A stretch of DNA of 18,589 nt from an uncultured Caulobacteraceae bacterium. Its GTDB lineage: Bacteria > Pseudomonadota > Alphaproteobacteria > Caulobacterales > Caulobacteraceae. How positions within the stretch are numbered: position 1 is the first letter of the stretch; each line of letters opens with the position of its first letter. The position numbers were made by a program, and so were the translations under genes. Shown here piece by piece: positions 1 through 7,361 of the stretch. The DNA is taken from NCBI GenBank assembly GCA_937910255.1, contig CALEOQ010000262.1:1-18589 (forward strand). Reading direction: 5' to 3'. Below the pieces are notes generated by a model. The model saw nothing but the letters and a program-made list of their open reading frames with translations, was not told the DNA's origin and did not search any database.

Positions 1-71
1 TTTTTTTCAAGCAGAGGACGGCATACGAGATTGCGACGTGACTGGAGTTCAGACGGGTGCTCTTCCGATCT
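1..71. other. Illumina adapter contamination at contig end
   Basis: This stretch is synthetic. Positions 1-7 are T. Positions 8-31 match the 24-nt Illumina P7 flow-cell sequence with one mismatch (g at 16 instead of a). Positions 32-37 (tgcgac) are where a 6-nt index sits. Positions 38-71 match the TruSeq index-read primer region ending in GCTCTTCCGATCT, with one mismatch (g at 56 instead of t). Genomic sequence therefore starts at 72. Translation across it gives the familiar adapter-derived peptide DWSSDGCSSDL in one frame and a spurious MLFRS leader on the first gene in another. Any start codon placed here is false. Confidence 0.97.
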
Positions 72-1058
72 GGCCGGGCCGGCATCGCCGTGCGCGATCT
101 GTCGGGCGGCTGGACCGCGACCCATGACGGCGAAGCCCTCTACCCCCAGCAGAGCGTCAGCAAGCTCTGGGTGGCGATCAGCGTGCTCGACGCCGTCGAT
201 CGGGGCGCCATCACCCTGGATGACCCGGTCACCGTCCGGCGGGAGGACCTGTCCATCTTCCACCAGCCGATCCGCGACCATGTGGGGCGGCGGGGCTATG
301 AGACCACGGTCGGCGCCCTGCTGGAGAGCGCGGCCACCCGCAGCGACAACGCCGCCAATGACGTGTTGATGCGGTTGGTGGGCGGGCCCGATCAGGTGCG
401 CGCGGTGATGACGGAGAAGGCGCTGGGCGCCATCAGCCTCGCTGATGAGGAGCGCTACTTCCAGACCCGTATCGCCGGCCTGGACTGGCGACCGGAATTC
501 TCGTTCGGCCGCAGCTTCTGGCAGGCGCGGGCGGCCATGCCGCAGGAGGTCCGCCGCCAGGCCCTGGAGGCCTATCTGCAGGACCCGGCCGATGGGGCGA
601 GCCCGGAGGCCCTAGTCGCGGCCCTGGACCGCCTGCAGGCCGGCGACCTGTTGTCGCCGGAGTCCACCGCCCACCTCCTGGGTCTGCTGGCCGCCAGCCA
701 GACGGGTCCCAAGCGCCTGGGGGGCGGCCTGGCCGAAGGCTGGAGCCTCGCGCACAAGACCGGCACCGGCCAGGTGATGGGCGCCCGGGCGACGGGCTAT
801 AACGATGTCGGCCTGCTGACCGCGCCGGACGGCCGCACCTATGCCGTCGCCGTCCTGATCGCCGAGACGGAGGCGCCGATCCCCGAACGGCAGGCGCTGA
901 TGCAGGCGGTCACCCAGGCGGTCATCGCGCAACACCAGGGACTCGGCCCCCGGCCCGCCGATCAGGACGGCCTGGCGATGGACTCCCTGGAGACCGCCGA
1001 CGCCGGCGCCGACCTCAACCTGAGATCGGGTTTCCCGGCGCCTTCGCCTCGCCCCTGA
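72..1058 (+). CDS. Serine hydrolase, class A beta-lactamase fold (5' truncated)
   Basis: A penicillin-binding/beta-lactamase-fold serine hydrolase whose N-terminus, including any signal peptide, is lost at the adapter junction. Motifs occur in class A order: SVSK (nucleophile Ser codon at 153-155, Lys at 162-164), SDN (342-350), and KTG (756-764, in HKTGTG). A Glu lies 34 residues after the Asn of SDN, as Glu166 does in class A enzymes, but its context is ERYFQ rather than the usual ExxLN. The stretch between that Glu and KTG is about 34 residues longer than in classical class A enzymes. About 328 native codons remain. It may be a periplasmic beta-lactamase or a related amidase/esterase; substrate cannot be told from sequence. 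Its 3' end overlaps the convergent mscS-type gene by 44 bp. Confidence 0.85.
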   Translation, partial: GRAGIAVRDLSGGWTATHDGEALYPQQSVSKLWVAISVLDAVDRGAITLDDPVTVRREDLSIFHQPIRDHVGRRGYETTVGALLESAATRSDNAANDVLMRLVGGPDQVRAVMTEKALGAISLADEERYFQTRIAGLDWRPEFSFGRSFWQARAAMPQEVRRQALEAYLQDPADGASPEALVAALDRLQAGDLLSPESTAHLLGLLAASQTGPKRLGGGLAEGWSLAHKTGTGQVMGARATGYNDVGLLTAPDGRTYAVAVLIAETEAPIPERQALMQAVTQAVIAQHQGLGPRPADQDGLAMDSLETADAGADLNLRSGFPAPSPRP

Positions 1059-2121
1059 CCATGGTCTCAAAGTCGAGCCGGTCGCGGGGCAGCGCATGGG
1101 GAAGTTCGGCCTGCAGGAAGGCGATCATCTTTTCCCGCACCTCGCAGCGCAGGTCGAAGGTGGTCGGCGCATTGCGGGCGCTGATCAGGCAACGCACCTG
1201 CATGGTGCGCTCCGACACGTCGGTGACCGCCAGATTGACCACATTGCCGTCCCACAGGGGCGAGGCCTTGGCGATCTCCTCCAGCTTGGCGCGCAGCACG
1301 TCTATAGGGGCGGTGTAGTCCACATAGAGCATGGTCGTTCCGATCAGCGAGGCGGTCTCCCGCGTCCAGTTCTGGAACGGCTGCTGGATGAAATAGGTCA
1401 GCGGCAAAACCATGCGCCGCCAGTCCCAGAGCCGGACCACCACATAGGTCGAGGTGATTTCCTCGATCCAGCCCCACTCGTTCTCGACGATCACCGCGTC
1501 ATCGATGCGGATCGGCTGGGTGGTGGCGATCTGCACGCCGGCGATCAGGTTGGTCAGGAAGGGCTGCAGGGCGAGGCCGGCGATGATGCCCGCCGCCCCG
1601 GCCGAGGCCAGCAGGCTGATCCCGTACTGGCGAACACCGGGGAAGGTCATCAGGGCGACGCCGATGGTCAGGACGACGATCAGGGTCCCGGCCGTGCGGG
1701 TCAGGATCTTGGTCTGGGTGACATGCTTGCGCGCCATGAGGTTGTCCTCGGCGTCAAGCTTCAGGCCCCGCACGTAGAGCAGGCTCCAGATGTCGAGGGC
1801 GGTGAGTGCGCTCCAACCGACCAGGGCCACGAAACTCAGGGCCAGGATGCGGCGGAGGGCCTCCACGCCCCCCTCGCCCAACTGGGCGAAACTGGCGGCG
1901 GCGGCGACGCCGATGATCAGGGCCGCCAGCCGGGTGGGCCTGCGGAGCTTGGCGACGAGGGTGGACCAATAGACATCCTTGCTGCGCAAGCTTCGGCGGA
2001 TCGTCCGCGCCACGAGTTCGTGCAGCAGCAGGCCCATCAGCGCGCCGGCGGCCAGGACCGTCAGGTTCACCAGCCAGAGCGGCGCCCAGTCGGGCCGGTA
2101 GGAAAAGATCAGATCCGACAT
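1015..2121 (-). CDS. MscS-family mechanosensitive ion channel
   Basis: A 368-residue inner-membrane channel of the small-conductance mechanosensitive type, expected to gate under membrane tension and release solutes on hypo-osmotic shock. Hydrophobic segments lie near residues 16-34, 64-80, 92-118 and 143-160. They are followed by the Gly/Ala-rich pore helix at about 165-195 (SLLASAGAAGIIAGLALQPF), the hallmark of MscS TM3. A beta domain follows (PIRIDDAVIVENEWGWIEEI), then the alpha/beta C-terminal vestibule domain. The ATG at 2119-2121 is chosen because the protein then begins with a typical periplasmic/TM1 segment; upstream in-frame codons encode low-complexity, Arg/Pro-rich sequence. The ribosome binding site is weak (GAGAG). 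It lies 139 bp downstream of the NTF2-like gene on the same strand. More than three N-terminal helices suggests a member larger than E. coli MscS. Confidence 0.9.
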   Translation of the reverse strand: MSDLIFSYRPDWAPLWLVNLTVLAAGALMGLLLHELVARTIRRSLRSKDVYWSTLVAKLRRPTRLAALIIGVAAAASFAQLGEGGVEALRRILALSFVALVGWSALTALDIWSLLYVRGLKLDAEDNLMARKHVTQTKILTRTAGTLIVVLTIGVALMTFPGVRQYGISLLASAGAAGIIAGLALQPFLTNLIAGVQIATTQPIRIDDAVIVENEWGWIEEITSTYVVVRLWDWRRMVLPLTYFIQQPFQNWTRETASLIGTTMLYVDYTAPIDVLRAKLEEIAKASPLWDGNVVNLAVTDVSERTMQVRCLISARNAPTTFDLRCEVREKMIAFLQAELPHALPRDRLDFETMVRGEAKAPGNPISG

Positions 2122-2143
2122 GGGAAGACTCTCAGCGCGCCCG

Positions 2144-2162
2144 GGGGCCGGAACAAGGCCCC
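2144..2162 (-). repeat. Small inverted repeat upstream of the mscS-type gene
   Basis: Arms ggggcc (2144-2149) and ggcccc (2157-2162) enclose a 7-nt loop, about 22 bp upstream of the channel start. No T-tract follows on either strand, so it is not a convincing intrinsic terminator. It could be a pause hairpin or leader structure, or chance in GC-rich DNA. The rest of the 2122-2260 gap shows nothing recognisable. Confidence 0.3.
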
Positions 2163-2260
2163 AACGCCGAAGACGCCGGAGAGATCTCGGGCTCGGGGCC
2201 GAATTCCACCCTGAACGCCCAGGCGCCCACCCCGCAGGCGCCGGTTGATCGATCAGGTCG

Positions 2261-2644
2261 TCAGGGGGCGAAGCTGGACCGCGCCTTGATCCCCCAGTGG
2301 CCATCCTCGCAGGTGACCACATAGATGGAGTCGAAGCCGCCGATGATGCTCCCATCAGCCCGATAGCGGGTGAAGCGGGTGTTGATATGCACCTTGTCCG
2401 GCCCCGAATGGATGACCTCTCGCTTCTCCCAGGCCGAGTGGTCCCAGTCCTTGAGGGAGGCGTGATCGAAGGTCGCCTGGGTCTGGTCGCCCTTGTTGAT
2501 GATCCGCATCGCGTTCGACGCTAGGCGGATCGAGGGGAAGTTGAAGGTCTGTTCGAAGGCCTGCATGTCGCGGGCATTGAAGGCGGTCATGAAGGCGTCG
2601 AGGCAGGCCATGGCGGCGGCCTCGGATTGTGCGTTGCGGCTCAT
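2261..2644 (-). CDS. NTF2/SnoaL-like small protein of unknown function
   Basis: A 127-residue soluble protein with the size and pattern of the NTF2-like/SnoaL cone-fold superfamily. The N-terminal helix (ACLDAFMTAFNARDMQAFEQ) is typical; a central region follows and then beta strands ending in a conserved-looking YVVTCEDGHWGIKARSSF segment. Family members include small isomerases, dehydratases and ligand-binding accessory proteins; no catalytic residues can be assigned. The ATG at 2642-2644 has a very strong ribosome binding site (GGGAGGAG) at ideal spacing, but that site lies inside a 10-bp hairpin arm (2647-2686). It lies 74 bp downstream of the efflux operon on the same strand and may be the operon's distal gene or separately controlled. 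Confidence 0.75.
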   Translation of the reverse strand: MSRNAQSEAAAMACLDAFMTAFNARDMQAFEQTFNFPSIRLASNAMRIINKGDQTQATFDHASLKDWDHSAWEKREVIHSGPDKVHINTRFTRYRADGSIIGGFDSIYVVTCEDGHWGIKARSSFAP

Positions 2645-2646
2645 CG

Positions 2647-2686
2647 GCTCCTCCCGTCGGCCTGTGATCGGCCGTGCGGGAGGAGC
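2647..2686 (-). promoter_or_regulatory. Hairpin enclosing the ribosome binding site of the NTF2-like gene
   Basis: Perfect 10-bp arms GCTCCTCCCG (2647-2656) and CGGGAGGAGC (2677-2686) enclose an inner pair CGGCC (2658-2662) / GGCCG (2670-2674) around a 7-nt loop. In the leftward RNA the 3' arm contains the whole GGGAGGAG ribosome binding site of the gene starting at 2644, two bases before its AUG. Closure would block initiation. The element sits between the efflux operon stop (2719) and this gene, and there is no U-tract, so it is not a standard terminator. A role in transcript end protection or processing is an alternative. Confidence 0.55.
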
Positions 2687-2718
2687 TTAAGCGCGCGAAG
2701 GCGGCGATGAGAAGGCGT

Positions 2719-4122
2719 TCAGGACTCGGCCTGGACCCAACCGCCGCCCAGGGCCTTGAACAGGACGATCTGGGCGTCGGCCACCTGGGCCTGCGACTGG
2801 GCCAGCTGCGCCTGCAGCCCCGCCAGGGTGCGCTCGGCGTCCAGCACGCCCAGGAAGCTGTCGACGCCGGCGTCATAGCGCATCCGCGAGAGGCGGGCGG
2901 CGCGCTCCCCCTGGTCGCGGGCCCGTTGCAGGGCCGCGCGGCGGTCCAGGGCCTTGGCGTACTGGGTCAGCGCCACCTCGGTCTCCTGCAGGGCCGTGAG
3001 ATTGACCTGCTCGAAGCTCGCCAGGGCCGCATCGGCCCCCGCCCCCGCCTGGCTGATGCGCGAGCGCGCCGCCAGGATGTTGGGGAAGCTCCAGGAGATC
3101 AGGGGGCCGACGCTGAACTGATAGTCGTCGCCCAGGTCCGAGGCGTCGGCGCCCAGGGTGGAGATGCTGCCGCCCAGGCTCACGCTGGGATAGAGGCTGG
3201 CCGTGGCCACACCGATCCTCGCGGTGGCCGCCGCCAGCCGCCGTTCGGCCGCCCGAACGTCAGGCCGCCGGGCCAGCAGGGCTGCGCCGTCGCCGACGGG
3301 GATGGCCGTGGTGACTTCCGGGACGACATCGCAGGCCGCCGCGGCGATCGGCGCCTGGGCCGGCGGACGCCCCGTGAGAACCGCCAGGCGGAACAGGGCG
3401 CTGTCGCGCTGGGCCTCCAGGGGCGGCAGGGTGGCGCGGGTCGATTCCAGCTCGGTCTGGGCGCGGGCGACATCGAGGCCGGCCCCGCGGCCGAGTTCGA
3501 ACTGGACGCCGGTGAGGTCGGCGGTCTCCTGCTGCAGGTCCAGGGTCTGCTGGGCCGTGGCGATCTGAAGATTGGCCGCGCAGAGGTCGGCATAGGCCCG
3601 GGCGGTTTCGGCCGCCACGGTCACCCGGGCGGAGTCCAGCAGGGCCTCGGCCGCGCCGGCGTCGGCGCGGGCGGCCTCCACCGAACGCCGCACCCGGCCG
3701 AAGAAGTCGACCTCATAGGCGGCCTCGAACCCGGCCTGGAAGCTGTCGCCTTCCCCATAGGCGCCGGTGGTCAGGTCTTGTTGGCGAACCCGGGCGGCGC
3801 CCGCCGTGGTGGTGGTCGAGGGCAGGAAGCCGACGCGGGCCTCGCCCAGGGCGGCGCGCACCTGGGCCAGGTTGGCGGCGGCCACGGCGATGTCGCGGTT
3901 GGCGCTCAGCGCCTCGGCCACCAAGTCGTCCAGCAGCGGGTCCTCATAGAGCCGCCACCAGTCGTCGGGCGCCTGGCCCGCGGTGAACGGGCCATCGGCC
4001 GCGGCGATGAAGGGGCCTGCCTCGGCGGCGTCCGCCGCCGGGACCTGGTAGTCGGGGCCGGCCGCGCAGGCCGACAGGAGAGCCGCGCCGGCGAACAGGG
4101 CGGCCAGACGGGACGGGATCAC
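2719..4122 (-). CDS. NodT-type outer-membrane efflux lipoprotein
   Basis: The outer-membrane factor (TolC/OprM class) of the tripartite RND pump, forming the exit duct across the outer membrane. The 467-residue protein starts with a lipoprotein signal (LFAGAALLSAC, lipobox Cys19), which fits the NodT family. It then has GPDYQVP and DWWRLYEDPLLDDLVAEAL, characteristic of OprM-like proteins, and two repeated long alpha-helical/beta-strand halves (first with YEVDFFGRVR, second with a Ser-Phe-Pro strand near ISWSFPNI). The start is the GTG at 4120-4122. Its GTGA overlaps the TGA stop of the pump gene, and a GGAG lies about 8 bases upstream, giving a 4-bp translational coupling. In-frame sequence further upstream is a shadow of the pump gene, not part of this protein. 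Third gene of the operon. Confidence 0.93.
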   Translation of the reverse strand: MIPSRLAALFAGAALLSACAAGPDYQVPAADAAEAGPFIAAADGPFTAGQAPDDWWRLYEDPLLDDLVAEALSANRDIAVAAANLAQVRAALGEARVGFLPSTTTTAGAARVRQQDLTTGAYGEGDSFQAGFEAAYEVDFFGRVRRSVEAARADAGAAEALLDSARVTVAAETARAYADLCAANLQIATAQQTLDLQQETADLTGVQFELGRGAGLDVARAQTELESTRATLPPLEAQRDSALFRLAVLTGRPPAQAPIAAAACDVVPEVTTAIPVGDGAALLARRPDVRAAERRLAAATARIGVATASLYPSVSLGGSISTLGADASDLGDDYQFSVGPLISWSFPNILAARSRISQAGAGADAALASFEQVNLTALQETEVALTQYAKALDRRAALQRARDQGERAARLSRMRYDAGVDSFLGVLDAERTLAGLQAQLAQSQAQVADAQIVLFKALGGGWVQAES

Positions 4123-7100
4123 GAGCGGGGCTCCGGAGCTTGATGGGTGAGGACGCCAGGTTCGGCGACGGGCTCGGGCTTGACCTTGCGCCCGGGCAGG
4201 CGTTCGGCCAGGCGTCGGCAGACGACGTAGAAGACCGGCGTGAAGATCAGGCCGAAGATGGTCACCCCGATCATCCCGAACACCACAGCGGTGCCCAGGG
4301 CCTGGCGCATCTCCTGGCCCGGACCCGAGGCGATGGCCAAGGGCAGCACGCCGAAGATGAAGGCGAAGGACGTCATCAGGATCGGTCGTAGCCGCGTCTT
4401 GGCCGCATGCACCGCCGCATCGAAGCGGTTCATGCCCATCTGGTCCTCGGCCTGCTTGGCGAACTCGACGATCAGGATGGCGTTCTTGGCGGCCATGGCC
4501 ACCAGGACGATCAGCCCGACCTGGGTGAGGATGTTGTTGTCCATGCCGCGCATCCAGACCCCGAGCATGGCCGCCAGGATGCTGAGCGGGACGATCAGGA
4601 TGATGGCCAGCGGCAAGGTGAAGGCCTCGTACTGGGCGGCCAGCACCAGGAAGACGAAGACCACCGCCAGGGCGAAGACCAGCAGGGTCGTGTCCCCGGC
4701 GGCCTGTTCCTGATAGGCGAGTTCGGTCCACTGGAAGCTGACCCCGGCCGGCAGGGTCTCGGCCGCCAGGCGCTCCATCTCCGCCAGGGCCTCGCCGGAC
4801 GAGACGCCAGGCGCAGCCCCACCGATGATTTCGGCCGACGGCGCGAGGTTGAACCGCACCACGCGGGCCGGACCGGAGTCGTCGCGCAGGGTGGCGATGG
4901 AGCCCAGGGGGGCCATGCCGCCTGAGGTGGTCCGCACCTTCAGATTGGCGATATCCGACACCTGCGAGCGGCCCGAGGGTTCGGCCTGGGCCGTCACCCG
5001 GAAGGTCCGGCCCAGCATGTTGAAGTCGTTCACATAGGTGGAGCCCAGATAGGTCCCCAGCGTCTGGAACACCTCCGAAGGCTGGACGCCCAGCAACAGG
5101 GCGCGGTCGCGGTCGACATCGGCGGTCACCCGGGGGGCGCCGGTGTTGAACTGGTTGAACACCCCGACAAGCTTGGGATTCTGCGCCGCGGCGCCGGCGA
5201 GCTGGTTGGCCGCCTGCTCCAGGGCCGCATAGCCGACCCCGCCCGTGTCCTGGACCATCATCTTGAAGCCGCCGGCATTGCCGAGGCCTTCCACCGGCGG
5301 GGGAGCCAGCACGAAGATGTTGGCCTCCTCGATGGCGCCCATGCGCTGCATGATCATGCCGGCCATGTTCTGGGCGTTCAGCTCCGTCCCGCGCTCGCCC
5401 CAGTCGGTCAGGCGAATGAAGATGGTGGCGCTGTTGGAGGCCATGCTGAAGCTGGCGCCGTCGAGGCCGACGAAGGCGGCGATGTTCTGCACGCCGTCCA
5501 TGGCGCCGATCTCGGCCGTCGCCCGCTGCACCACCGCGTCGGTGCGTTCCAGGGAGGCGCCGGGGGGCAGCTGGACGACGCCGATCAGCACGCCCTGGTC
5601 CTGCTCCGGAATGAAGCCGGTCGGGGTCTCGCCCAGTCGCCAGCCGGTGGCGACCAGCAGGACCACATAGGCGATCAGCATGATGAAGCTCATCCGCACC
5701 AGGCGGGCCGTGAGGCGGCCAAACCGATCGCTGAGCCAGTCGAAGCCCTGGTTGAAGCGGTTGGCGGCGCCGGAGAGGGGCGCCAGCCAGCGGGGGCCGT
5801 GGGGGGCGTCATCGTCCCGGTGCGGCTTGAGCAGCAGGGCGGCCAGGGCCGGCGACAGGGTGAGCGAGACCAGCAGGGAGATCACCGTCGCCGCGGCGAT
5901 GGTCACGGCGAACTGGCGATAGAACATCCCCGGAATGCCGGACACGAAGGCCGTGGGCACGAACACCGCGACCAGCACCAGGCTGATGGCGACCAGGGCC
6001 CCGGACACTTCCTTCATGGACCTGTGGGCCGCCTCCCGGGGCGATAGCCCCTCGCGGATGTTCCGCTCCACATTCTCGACCACGACGATGGCGTCATCGA
6101 CGACGATGCCGACGGCCAGGACCAGGGCGAAGAGCGACAGGGAGTTCAGCGAATAGCCCAGCGCCAGCTGGACCGCGAAGGTGCCGACCAGGGCGATGGG
6201 GATCGCCAGGATGGGAATGATCGCCGCCCGCCAGGTGTGCAGGAACACCACGACCACCAGGACGACGAGCAGCACGGCCTCGATCAGGGTGTGCTGCACC
6301 GCGCTGACCGAGGCGGCCACGTATTCGGTGGGGTTGTAGGGGATCTGGTAGCTCAGACCGTTGGGGAAGTTGGGCTCCAGGTCATCCATCGCCTCGATGA
6401 TGCCTTCGGCGGTGGCCAGGGCGTTGGAGCCGGGCTGCTGCAGGACGGCCATGGCCACCCCACGCTCGCCGGAGAAATAGCCCCGCACCCCATAGTCCTG
6501 GGCGCCGATCTCGACCCGGGCCACGTCGCGCAGGCGAATGGTGCGGCCCTCCGCATCGCGGCGCAGGACCACGTCGCCGAAGGCTTCGGGGGTCGAGAGA
6601 CGGCCCTGGACCTCGACGGGCAGCTCGCTGGCGACGGCCGGGCCAAAGGGCGGCTGGCCGACGGTGCCGCCGGCGGCCTGCAGGTTCTGGGCGCGCAGGG
6701 CCTCGACGATCTCATTGGGCGTCAGATTGCGTTCGGCCGCCTTGCCGGGATCAATCCAGATCCGCATCGAATAGAGGCCGCCGCCGAAGATCTGCACCTC
6801 GCCCACGCCGTCGACCCGCAGCAGCCGGTCGCGCACGGTGGAGTTGGCGTAGTTGCCCACATAGTCGGCGCTCAGGGTGTCGGCGTCGGCGGTCAGGCCC
6901 ACGACCATGAGGAAGCCGGTGGACTGCTTGTTCACCACCACGCCCACCTGCCGGACCTGCTCGGGCAGCCGGGGCTCGGCCAGGCTGACCCGGTTCTGGA
7001 CCAGCACCTGGGCCGAATCCAGATCCGTCCCGGGCTGGAAGGTGACCGTGATCTGCACCGTCCCGTTGGACGAGGACGAGGTCATGTAGATCATGTCCTC

Positions 7101-7322
7101 GACGCCGTTGATCTCCTGCTCGAGCGGCGCGGCGACCGTCTCGGCCAGGGTCTCGGCCGAGGCGCCGGGATAGTTGGCGATGACCGCGACGGTCGGCGGC
7201 GCGATGTCCGGGAACTGGGACAGGGCCAGCAACGGATAGGCGAACAGGCCGACGAGGGTGATGAACACCGACAGCACCCCGGCGAAGATCGGGCGCTCGA
7301 TGAAGAAGTGCGACAGACGCAT
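4119..7322 (-). CDS. RND multidrug efflux pump, HAE1/AcrB type
   Basis: The proton-driven inner-membrane pump of the tripartite system, expected to export hydrophobic or amphiphilic compounds such as drugs, detergents or solvents. Its 1067 residues match the full AcrB/MexB length. The N-terminus is typical (MRLSHFFIERPIFAGVLSVF). The proton-relay acidic pair sits in TM4 as D409 and D410 (GIVVDDAIVVVENVER), and the matching TM10 lysine is K946 (VAMAAKNAILIVEF). Two large periplasmic loops follow TM1 and TM7 (about 40-340 and 570-870). The sequence is intact, with no frameshift. It begins 39 bp after the adaptor gene and ends overlapping the outer-membrane factor start by 4 bp. It is probably repressed by the divergent TetR product. 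Substrate cannot be predicted. The gene symbol is left blank because acrB/mexB names would imply orthology not tested here. Confidence 0.96.
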   Translation of the reverse strand: MRLSHFFIERPIFAGVLSVFITLVGLFAYPLLALSQFPDIAPPTVAVIANYPGASAETLAETVAAPLEQEINGVEDMIYMTSSSSNGTVQITVTFQPGTDLDSAQVLVQNRVSLAEPRLPEQVRQVGVVVNKQSTGFLMVVGLTADADTLSADYVGNYANSTVRDRLLRVDGVGEVQIFGGGLYSMRIWIDPGKAAERNLTPNEIVEALRAQNLQAAGGTVGQPPFGPAVASELPVEVQGRLSTPEAFGDVVLRRDAEGRTIRLRDVARVEIGAQDYGVRGYFSGERGVAMAVLQQPGSNALATAEGIIEAMDDLEPNFPNGLSYQIPYNPTEYVAASVSAVQHTLIEAVLLVVLVVVVFLHTWRAAIIPILAIPIALVGTFAVQLALGYSLNSLSLFALVLAVGIVVDDAIVVVENVERNIREGLSPREAAHRSMKEVSGALVAISLVLVAVFVPTAFVSGIPGMFYRQFAVTIAAATVISLLVSLTLSPALAALLLKPHRDDDAPHGPRWLAPLSGAANRFNQGFDWLSDRFGRLTARLVRMSFIMLIAYVVLLVATGWRLGETPTGFIPEQDQGVLIGVVQLPPGASLERTDAVVQRATAEIGAMDGVQNIAAFVGLDGASFSMASNSATIFIRLTDWGERGTELNAQNMAGMIMQRMGAIEEANIFVLAPPPVEGLGNAGGFKMMVQDTGGVGYAALEQAANQLAGAAAQNPKLVGVFNQFNTGAPRVTADVDRDRALLLGVQPSEVFQTLGTYLGSTYVNDFNMLGRTFRVTAQAEPSGRSQVSDIANLKVRTTSGGMAPLGSIATLRDDSGPARVVRFNLAPSAEIIGGAAPGVSSGEALAEMERLAAETLPAGVSFQWTELAYQEQAAGDTTLLVFALAVVFVFLVLAAQYEAFTLPLAIILIVPLSILAAMLGVWMRGMDNNILTQVGLIVLVAMAAKNAILIVEFAKQAEDQMGMNRFDAAVHAAKTRLRPILMTSFAFIFGVLPLAIASGPGQEMRQALGTAVVFGMIGVTIFGLIFTPVFYVVCRRLAERLPGRKVKPEPVAEPGVLTHQAPEPRS

Positions 7323-7361
7323 GAAATGCGGTCCCGGAAATGCAGTCGGAAGGGGTGTGGA

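Noticed and set aside
31..369. Open frame with the peptide DWSSDGCSSDL at its start
   Set aside because: The N-terminal part is translated adapter and the rest is an out-of-frame shadow of the serine hydrolase.
2674..4143. 489-codon plus-strand frame
   Set aside because: Shadow of the outer-membrane factor gene: Gly/Arg/Gln-rich with no domain.
4123..4731. N-terminal extension of the outer-membrane factor frame
   Set aside because: It lies wholly within the pump gene in another frame; the lipoprotein signal begins at the GTG at 4120-4122.
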